Assembly: GCA_963730535.1 (NCBI GenBank)
Contig: CAVSRU010000011.1
Span: 248,001-312,000 of the forward strand
Length of the DNA stretch: 64,000 bases
Reading direction: 5' to 3'
Source of the DNA: DASSUW01 sp963730535
GTDB lineage: Bacteria; Actinomycetota; Thermoleophilia; Solirubrobacterales; Solirubrobacteraceae
The notes beneath the pieces were generated by a model. It made no database searches. It was not told the origin of the DNA and worked only from the letters and a program-made list of their open reading frames with translations. The position numbers and the translations under genes are program-made. Positions 58,230 through 64,000 of the stretch are shown here, in pieces (within the stretch, counting starts at the first letter, position 1; every line of letters begins with the position of its first letter).

Positions 58230-60322
58230 CGCGCCGTCGACGGCACGGGCGGCTGCTTGGCCTCGCGCTCCCCGAGCCACACGCGACGGACGACGCGCTC
58301 GGCAGCGCGCCCGTCGTCGAGCGAGGCGAAGCGGGTGCGGAACGCGGCCCGGGCCTCGCCGGCCGCCTCGTCGTACGCCGCGGCCGAGGCGAAGAGGTCG
58401 ACCAGCTCGTCCTCGGTCCGCGCGACGACGCCGGGCGGCTCGGCGAGCAGGTCGAAGTACGTCCCGCGCAGCTCCCGGTACACGTCCCAGTCGGGGGCGT
58501 GGATGACGATCGGGCGGTCGAGGACGGCGTAGTCGAACATGATCGAGGAGTAGTCGGTGAGCAACACGTCGGAAGCGATGCACAGCTCCTCGACCGACGG
58601 ATGGGAGGCCACGTCGAGCAGCCTCCCGGCGCGATGGAGGTCGCGCACGAGCGGATCGGAATCATAGAAGTAGTGCTGGCGGGCGAGGACCACGTGGTCG
58701 TCGCCCAGCGCCGCCGCGAGGCGGCCGAGGTCGAGCGTCGGCTCGTAGCCCGAGCGGTACTCGCGGTGCGTCGGCGCGTACAGCACCGCGGTCTGCCCGG
58801 GAGCGATGCCGAGCTCCGCGCGCAGCCGCTGCGCGTCCTCCTCGCTGGCGTTGGCCAGCGCGTCGTTGCGCGGGTAGCCGACCTCGAGCGTCTCGAACGG
58901 CACCGGGTAGACGCGCTCCCAGATCAGCGTCGAGTGGCGGTTGGAGGAGACGCTGAAGTCCCACCGGCGGCTGCGCTCGAGCAGCGCGGCGAAGTCCAGC
59001 TTGCGGCCGGCGTGGTGGGCGTACCGCAGGTCGAGGCCCATGCGCTTGAGCGGCGTGCCGTGGTGGGTCATCACGTGGACGCTGCCCTCGCGCTTGACCA
59101 GGTGGTTCGGGAAGTTGACGTTGTTGACCAGGTAGCCCGCGCGCGCGATCGCGTCGAAGTACTCGGGCGTGTTGGCGACGACGTGCTCGACGCCGTCCGG
59201 GACCGTCGCCCCGGGCCTCACCACCCAGACGCCGCGGACGTGCGGCACGAGCTCGGCAGCCCGCTCGTAGATCGCGCGCGGGTTGCATGAGTAGCCGCGG
59301 AACCAGTACGCGCCGTAGACGGCGAGCTCGGGGTCGAGCGGCGCGCGCAGCCGTGACCGGTAATGGCGCTCGAGGCTCGCCTTGCGCAGCCGGCTGCGCG
59401 CCTTGCGGACAGGCGCGAGCGACGGCGCGCGGCGGCGGGCCTCGACGCCCTGCTCGAGCAGCCGGTACGCCGCGTACGCGTCGCGCTCCAGCAGGGTGTG
59501 CCGCGCCGCGGCCGGCTCGTCGCCGGTGCGGTGCCGTCGGTAGACCTCCGACGCGCGCCGGAAGAACTCCCGCCGCTCGCCCTCCGGGACGCGGTCGAGG
59601 AGCGAGAGCAGGTGCCGCGCCATGGCGGGCACGACGACCCGGCGCGTGCGCTCGTCCGCCCCCTCCAGCACCGACTCGTAGGGCTCGAACGGCGAGCCCG
59701 GCACGCGCGTGGCGTTCTCCAGCTCGCGGCGTACGTAGCTCGTCCCCGGCACCGCGGCGATCCGCCGCGCCCCCAGGAGCGCCGGCCAGGTGACGGTCAG
59801 CTCCCCGTGGCGGCCGGGGGCGAAGCGGCCGAGCCCGTCGCGCCGGAAGACCTTGTCCCACGCGCGCGGGGCGGCGTCGGCGAGCCCGGGTTCCTCGTCG
59901 AGCGTGGTCGCGTGAGTCAGGCGGCGCACCAGCGCGGCATGCGGGCCCCGGCGGGAGCGGCCCACCGCGTCCTCGATACGGTCGCCGAGCAGCAGCACGT
60001 CCGGCGAGGTCTCGGCCAGCCGCGCGAGCACGCCGCCGGGCGCGGGGACGTCGCTGGCGTTGACGAACCAGACGTACTCGCCGGCCGCCAGCTCGAGCCC
60101 CAGGTTGCGGGCCTCGCCGAGGCCCACGCGCTCCGCCAGGTGATGCACGCGCACGCGCTCGTCGCGGGCGGCGAGCGCGTCGAGCAGCTCCGGCCCGTGG
60201 TCGGGCGACGCGTCGTCGACCACCACGAGCTCGAGGTCGTCGCCGCGCAGCACGGCGGAGGTCACCTCCTCGAGGTGAGCCTGCTCGCCATGGACGACGA
60301 GGACGACGCTGAGGCGCGGCAT
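58226..60322 (-). CDS. GT2 - TagF fusion, second copy
   Basis: A 698-residue protein with the same order of domains as its neighbour but shorter: N-terminal GT-A glycosyltransferase (LSVVLVVHGEQAHLEEV, VVVDDASPDHGPELL, about 4-200) and a C-terminal CDP-glycerol transferase-like domain (HVMTHHGTPLKRMGLDLRY, VLYAPTHREYRSG, LLTDYSSIMFDYAVLDRPIV, about 330-670). The ORF is open upstream to 60640, but that is antisense of the phosphodiesterase gene; MPRLSVVL at 60322 is the true start. It heads the leftward glycan transcript. Confidence 0.88.
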   Translation of the reverse strand: MPRLSVVLVVHGEQAHLEEVTSAVLRGDDLELVVVDDASPDHGPELLDALAARDERVRVHHLAERVGLGEARNLGLELAAGEYVWFVNASDVPAPGGVLARLAETSPDVLLLGDRIEDAVGRSRRGPHAALVRRLTHATTLDEEPGLADAAPRAWDKVFRRDGLGRFAPGRHGELTVTWPALLGARRIAAVPGTSYVRRELENATRVPGSPFEPYESVLEGADERTRRVVVPAMARHLLSLLDRVPEGERREFFRRASEVYRRHRTGDEPAAARHTLLERDAYAAYRLLEQGVEARRRAPSLAPVRKARSRLRKASLERHYRSRLRAPLDPELAVYGAYWFRGYSCNPRAIYERAAELVPHVRGVWVVRPGATVPDGVEHVVANTPEYFDAIARAGYLVNNVNFPNHLVKREGSVHVMTHHGTPLKRMGLDLRYAHHAGRKLDFAALLERSRRWDFSVSSNRHSTLIWERVYPVPFETLEVGYPRNDALANASEEDAQRLRAELGIAPGQTAVLYAPTHREYRSGYEPTLDLGRLAAALGDDHVVLARQHYFYDSDPLVRDLHRAGRLLDVASHPSVEELCIASDVLLTDYSSIMFDYAVLDRPIVIHAPDWDVYRELRGTYFDLLAEPPGVVARTEDELVDLFASAAAYDEAAGEARAAFRTRFASLDDGRAAERVVRRVWLGEREAKQPPVPSTAR

Positions 60323-61061
60323 GGCTGCCAAGCTACTCGACTCTTTGAGCGTCTTCGGCGACACCCCGGTCCTCTGCGGCCACCGCGGCAGCGGCCGCGG
60401 GCACGAGGAGAACACGCTGCCGTCGTTCCGGGCGGCCGTGGCCGCCGGCCTGCGGTGGGTCGAGGTCGATGCGCGCGCCACGGCCGACGGCGTGCTCGTC
60501 GCCCGGCACGATCCCGAGCTCGAGGACGGGCGCTCGATCGCGGCCCTGACGGCTGCGGAGACCGACGACGCCGGGCTCATGCGGGTCGCCGACCTGCTCG
60601 AGGAGCTGCCCGCGGAGGTCTCGGTCGACGTCGAGGTCAAGACGGCGCTCGAGGACGCGCTGCGCCCGCGCGAGCGGACGACCGCGGCCCTGACGGCGGA
60701 GCTGCTCGCCGGGCATGACCGTCACGTGCTGGTCACGAGCTTCGACCCGGCGGCGCTCGTGATCGTCCGCGAGCGCCTCGGCACCGTCCCGCTCGGGCTG
60801 CTGACCTGGATCCGCTTCCCGCTGCGCAAGGCGATCCCGGCGGCCCGCCACCTCGGGCTCGAGGTCGTCGCGGCGAACGTCGAGTCGTTCCCGGCCGACG
60901 CCGCTGCATCCGTGCGGGTCGCGCACGAGGCGGGGCTCGAGGTGGCGGCGTGGTGCCCGGCCGCCGAGGAGCGCGAGGCGCTGCTGGAGGCGGGCGTCGA
61001 CTGCCTGGTGATCGACGACGTCACAGCTGCTTCCGCGCCCGCCGCGCCACGATCCGCGTGA
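60321..61061 (+). CDS. Glycerophosphodiester phosphodiesterase
   Basis: A 246-residue GDPD-family protein. VLCGHRGSGRGHEENTLPSF supplies HRG and the EN motif (about 17-36), ARHDPELEDG and DVEVKTA the Glu/Asp pair that binds Ca/Mg, and WCPAAEEREALLEAGVDCLVIDD the C-terminal pattern. It has no signal peptide. It cleaves glycerophosphodiesters to glycerol 3-phosphate, and could supply or recycle polyol phosphate for the TagF enzymes. Its ATG (60321) overlaps by two bases the divergent start of the GT2-TagF gene; promoter elements must lie inside that gene. Confidence 0.85.
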   Translation: MAAKLLDSLSVFGDTPVLCGHRGSGRGHEENTLPSFRAAVAAGLRWVEVDARATADGVLVARHDPELEDGRSIAALTAAETDDAGLMRVADLLEELPAEVSVDVEVKTALEDALRPRERTTAALTAELLAGHDRHVLVTSFDPAALVIVRERLGTVPLGLLTWIRFPLRKAIPAARHLGLEVVAANVESFPADAAASVRVAHEAGLEVAAWCPAAEEREALLEAGVDCLVIDDVTAASAPAAPRSA

Positions 61062-62247
61062 GGTCGCCGACCGCGGGCCAGCGCCCGGCGTCGCCCTTCC
61101 CCGCCGCGATCTCCTCGAACAGCTCCTCCCAGCGCCGCGTGATCGCCGCGATGTCGTAGCGCCGGGCGCCCTCGACGGCGGCGCGTCCGTACGCCTTGCG
61201 CCGCTCCGGGTCGCCCATCAGGCCGCCCATGGCGGCGGCCAGCGCGTCGACGTCGCCCTCGGGCACCACGTGCCCGTCGACGCCCTCCCGGATGATGTCG
61301 CGCGGCCCGGTCGGGCAGTCGAAGCTCACCACCGGCAGCCCGACCGCCATCGCCTCGAGCAGCACCATCGGGAAGCCCTCCTTGCGCGAGCTCATCACGT
61401 AGAGCGAGGCGCGCGACATCTCCTCGTGGAGGCTCGAGGTGAAGCCCATCATCTGGGCGCTGTCCTCGATCCCGAGGCGGCGGATCTGACGGCGCAGCGG
61501 CTTCATGTCGACGCCGCTGCCGAAGATCTTCAGCTGCCAGCCGGGGTGGTCGCCGACCACTCGCGCCCACGAGCGCAACAGGCGGTCGAAGCCCTTCTGC
61601 CGGCCGAGGCGGCCGGCCGCGACCACGACCTTCTCGTCGAGCGCCGCCCGGTGGCCGCCGACGTCCGGCACGCCGTTCGGCATGCACTCGACCCGCGTGC
61701 CGCCGCCGAGGTGGCGCCGGTAGTCCTCGGCGTCCCCTTCGGTGAGCGTCGACACCATGTCCAGGCGCGGGTAGATCGACGCGATCTGGTTGCGCAGCGC
61801 GTTGTTGTAGCTCGCGAGGTTCATGTGGTCCTGCCCCACGCGCACCACGGACGGCGACGCGAGCAGCGCGACCGCGAGGTTGATCGACGGGCGAGTCCCG
61901 ACCAGCACGCCGTCGCGCACCGAGCGGATGTACCGCGCCAGCCGCACGTCGGTCAGCAGGTTGAAGTTGGGATACCGGAAGTCGTTCGACGACATCAGGC
62001 GCGTCGGCTGCTCGGCCAGCAGGCGCTGCTGGGGCGGCAGGTCGGGCACGACGTCCTTGCGCAGGTCGGCGAGGAACTTCAGCGTCACGCCCTCGGGGAC
62101 CGGCAGCGCCGTGTCGGCCCGGCGCCGGAACACGCTCATGATCTCCACGTCGTGACCGAGCCTGGCGAGCTCGCCCGCGGTCGTGAACGTCGTCCGGATC
62201 GTGCCGCCGACGGCGAACGCGTTCATGAGGAGGAAGCGGATCTTCAT
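61021..62247 (-). CDS. GT4 family glycosyltransferase
   Basis: A 408-residue GT-B glycosyltransferase. MKIRFLLMNAFAVGGTIRTT opens the donor-proximal domain; VVVAAGRLGRQKGFDRLLRSW, LKIFGSGVD and SSRKEGFPMVLLEAMAVGLP contain the E-x7-E motif of GT4. It transfers a sugar from a nucleotide sugar. It overlaps the end of the phosphodiesterase gene by 41 bases. The incomplete gene at the right end (63350) begins with the same GGTIRT motif and looks like a paralogue. Confidence 0.88.
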   Translation of the reverse strand: MKIRFLLMNAFAVGGTIRTTFTTAGELARLGHDVEIMSVFRRRADTALPVPEGVTLKFLADLRKDVVPDLPPQQRLLAEQPTRLMSSNDFRYPNFNLLTDVRLARYIRSVRDGVLVGTRPSINLAVALLASPSVVRVGQDHMNLASYNNALRNQIASIYPRLDMVSTLTEGDAEDYRRHLGGGTRVECMPNGVPDVGGHRAALDEKVVVAAGRLGRQKGFDRLLRSWARVVGDHPGWQLKIFGSGVDMKPLRRQIRRLGIEDSAQMMGFTSSLHEEMSRASLYVMSSRKEGFPMVLLEAMAVGLPVVSFDCPTGPRDIIREGVDGHVVPEGDVDALAAAMGGLMGDPERRKAYGRAAVEGARRYDIAAITRRWEELFEEIAAGKGDAGRWPAVGDLTRIVARRARKQL

Positions 62248-62296
62248 TCGACGCGCGGGCACCCTAGCGAGGCTGGTTCTAGACTCGCCCGCGCTT

Positions 62297-63349
62297 ATGG
62301 GCGGCCCCATCTTCATCGTCGGGACCATGGGGTCGGGATCGACGCTGCTGCGGTTGATGCTCGACAGCCACGAGGGCATCTCGATCCCGCAGGAGACCGG
62401 CTTCATGCGGGCCTACAACGCCCATCAGTTCGTCCCCCTCAAGTGGTCCGGGCGCAACTGGGCCCGGCGGATGGGCTGGAGCCGGGAGGAGCTCGACGCC
62501 GAGCTCGCGGCCTTCTACCGGCGGATCTTCACGCGCCACATGGAGCAGCAGGGCAAGCACCGCTGGGGCGACAAGACGCCGCTGCACACGTGGCATGTCG
62601 ACGGCCTCGCACGCCTGTTCCCGGACGCCGTGTTCGTCGCCATCGCCCGCCATCCCGGCGGGGCGGTGGGCTCGAACATGGGGCGATTCGGCCACTCGTA
62701 TCGCCGCGCCTCGGTCCACGTCGACCGCTACGCGCGCGAGATCGCCCGCCAGGCGGCGAACCACAAGGAGCGGTTCGTCGTCGTGCGCTACGAGGAGCTG
62801 GTGCTGAGCCCTGAGCCGGTGCTGCGCGAGCTGCTCGACTGGCTCGGTGAGCCGTGGTCGGACCGCGTGCTCGACCACCACACCGTGCAGACCGGCCGCG
62901 GCGGCCGCGTGGTCGTGGAGGGCGGCAACCGCATCGACGAGGCGATCGACGTGTCGCGCGTGGACAAGTGGCACCGGCGCATGAGTGACGACCACAAGCG
63001 CCTGCTGATCGAGCGCTTCGCACGGCTCGCCGAGTTCTACGGCTACGCGATCGACGACCCAGCGGTGCTGGCCCCGCTGGGCGCCAACGGCTCGCTGCTG
63101 GCGGCGGGCGCCGAGATCGACGCCCGGATCGAGCAGTTCCCGGGCCTCGACCTGCGGATCCAGCCGGAGATCCCGCTCGCCGAGCGCTTCTACCACCCTG
63201 GCCGCATGCAGCTCCACGAGGTCCGGCAGACGCCGCTGCCCAAGCCCCCGCCGCCGCCGGAGCCGCCGCTGCCCGTGCGCCTCTGGCACGTGGTGCCCCG
63301 GCGCGCGCGGCGACGCGTCGCGCCGCTCGTGCGCCGGCTGCGCGGCTAG
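62297..63349 (+). CDS. Sulfotransferase family protein
   Basis: A 350-residue sulfotransferase. GGPIFIVGTMGSGSTLLRLML (about 2-22) is the PAPS loop, AIARHPGGAVGSNMGRFGHS the second site, KHRWGDKTPLHTWH a substrate-side block, and a Pro-rich stretch (PKPPPPPEPPLPVRL) near the C-terminus suggests a flexible linker or membrane tether. Diverges from the other sulfotransferase at 57297. ATG 62297 preferred over longer in-frame starts because the Rossmann strand begins there. It is divergent from the GT4 gene (49 bp) and its stop adjoins the next ATG. Confidence 0.85.
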   Translation: MGGPIFIVGTMGSGSTLLRLMLDSHEGISIPQETGFMRAYNAHQFVPLKWSGRNWARRMGWSREELDAELAAFYRRIFTRHMEQQGKHRWGDKTPLHTWHVDGLARLFPDAVFVAIARHPGGAVGSNMGRFGHSYRRASVHVDRYAREIARQAANHKERFVVVRYEELVLSPEPVLRELLDWLGEPWSDRVLDHHTVQTGRGGRVVVEGGNRIDEAIDVSRVDKWHRRMSDDHKRLLIERFARLAEFYGYAIDDPAVLAPLGANGSLLAAGAEIDARIEQFPGLDLRIQPEIPLAERFYHPGRMQLHEVRQTPLPKPPPPPEPPLPVRLWHVVPRRARRRVAPLVRRLRG

Positions 63350-64000
63350 ATGGCCCGCGTCTCGCGCCGCCGCCGGCTGCTCGGGCCGCTCGCCGTCGCG
63401 GTCCACCGGGCGGTACTGCACGCGCTGGCCGCGCTCCCGCGCGGCAACGCGGCGCCCGCGCCCGGCCCCGTGCGCTTCGTGCTCGCCCACGCATGGGGCA
63501 TGGGCGGGACGATCCGGACGACGCTGACGATGGCGGGGCATCTGGCCGCGACCCGCGAGGTCGAGGTCGTGAGCGTGATCCGGCGGCGCGACGAGCCGTT
63601 CTTCCCGTTCCCGCCCGGCGTGCGGGTGAGCGCGCTCGAGGCCCGGCACCCGGTCCTCTCCCGGCTCCCGAGCCTGTTGATCCACCCGGAGGACTACGCG
63701 TACCCGTCCTGCAGCCTCCAGACCGACCTGGCGTTCGTGCGCTGGCTGCGCTCGCTCGACGGCGGCGCGGTCGTCACCACCCGGCCGGCGTTCAACCTGC
63801 TCGCCGCGCGGCTCGCTCCGAAGAGCGTCGCCACGATCGGCCAGGAGCACCAGCACCTCGGGATCCACCGGCCGCGCCTCGCCGCGGACATCCGCCGGCA
63901 CTACGGTCGCCTGGACGCGCTCACCACGCTGACGACGCAGGACGAGGACGACTACCGCCGCCTGCTCGCGGGCGCCCGCACGCACGTCGAGCACATCCCC
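63350..64000 (+). CDS. Glycosyltransferase, GT4-like N-terminal part (cut by window end)
   Basis: The TAG of the sulfotransferase is directly followed by an ATG opening a frame with no stop to base 64000 (217 codons). A basic first 15 residues (RVSRRRRLLGPL) lead to VRFVLAHAWGMGGTIRTTLT, close to MNAFAVGGTIRTTFT of the GT4 at 61021-62247, and TIGQEHQHLGIHRP and LTTLTTQDEDDYRRLL match that protein's VGQDHMNL and STLTEGDAEDYRR. It is the acceptor domain of a paralogue; the donor half lies to the right. Confidence 0.82.
   Translation, partial: MARVSRRRRLLGPLAVAVHRAVLHALAALPRGNAAPAPGPVRFVLAHAWGMGGTIRTTLTMAGHLAATREVEVVSVIRRRDEPFFPFPPGVRVSALEARHPVLSRLPSLLIHPEDYAYPSCSLQTDLAFVRWLRSLDGGAVVTTRPAFNLLAARLAPKSVATIGQEHQHLGIHRPRLAADIRRHYGRLDALTTLTTQDEDDYRRLLAGARTHVEHIP

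Noticed and set aside
1..64000. tRNA, rRNA, phage or transposase genes
   Set aside because: No TPsiC-like GGTTCGAATC arm with matching stem, rRNA segment, integrase or DDE transposase was noticed in reading both strands; a tRNAscan-SE run would settle the tRNA point.

Overview
The window is very GC-rich (about 70% or more) chromosomal DNA with tight gene packing, ATGA/TGATG stop-start overlaps, many GTG starts and many small regulator families. The gene set (SARP regulator, PucR regulators, SBP56, HTTM protein, class II-like PHA synthase, copper amine oxidase, TagF-like transferases, fused spermidine synthase) fits a soil actinobacterium. I infer Thermoleophilia/Solirubrobacterales, but there is no rRNA or marker gene here to prove it. 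I saw no tRNA, rRNA, CRISPR array, phage or transposase.

Layout. 1-11.7 kb: a phospholipase-D end fragment, a TrxB-like flavoprotein, SBP56 with a translationally coupled 38-residue membrane peptide, a SARP regulator, an HTTM/toroid membrane cluster, two membrane or NAD(P)-binding proteins, NAD kinase and a PhoX-like secreted protein. Five neighbouring genes here each carry one apparent extra base. 11.8-16 kb: a regulator island (two paralogous MarR, two paralogous XRE, GntR, ArsR-like) with a broken LuxR/SDR junction and a relic of an ECF sigma factor. 16.1-18.1 kb: a compact operon of methyltransferase, a 21-codon peptide with a near-perfect Shine-Dalgarno sequence, and a ThiF/MccB-like E1 enzyme. 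This is a candidate new RiPP system.

18.1-30.1 kb: a TetR/SRPBCC pair with tandem operators, a hydrolase, a D-2-hydroxyacid oxidase, a fused spermidine synthase, and a four-gene operon in the order amino-acid dehydrogenase, acyl-CoA ligase, D-2-hydroxyacid dehydrogenase, PHA synthase. Read together these could make a 2-hydroxyalkanoate polyester from amino acids. A PucR regulator lies upstream. 30.2-47.8 kb: an amine/arginine region holding DDAH, copper amine oxidase, aminoaldehyde dehydrogenase, C45 acyltransferase, ATP-grasp, LysA-like decarboxylase, APC permease, UspA, agmatinase, arginine decarboxylase, PucR, SnoaL-like, M20 deacylase and GABA aminotransferase. It can take arginine through agmatine, putrescine, aminobutanal and GABA to succinate semialdehyde.

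Three copies of a 205-215 bp inverted-terminal repeat element (28.7, 40.5 and 47.9 kb) sit in gaps of the 28-48 kb part, each ending a few bases from a stop codon. 48-52.3 kb: an XRE/ImmA protease pair divergent from an AlbA_2 protein, plus secreted and NAD(P)-binding proteins. 52.4-64 kb: a surface-glycan locus with two GT2-TagF fusion enzymes, two sulfotransferases, two related GT4 glycosyltransferases (one cut by the window end), a secreted clan-A glycosidase and a glycerophosphodiester phosphodiesterase, suggesting a sulfated polyol-phosphate polymer.
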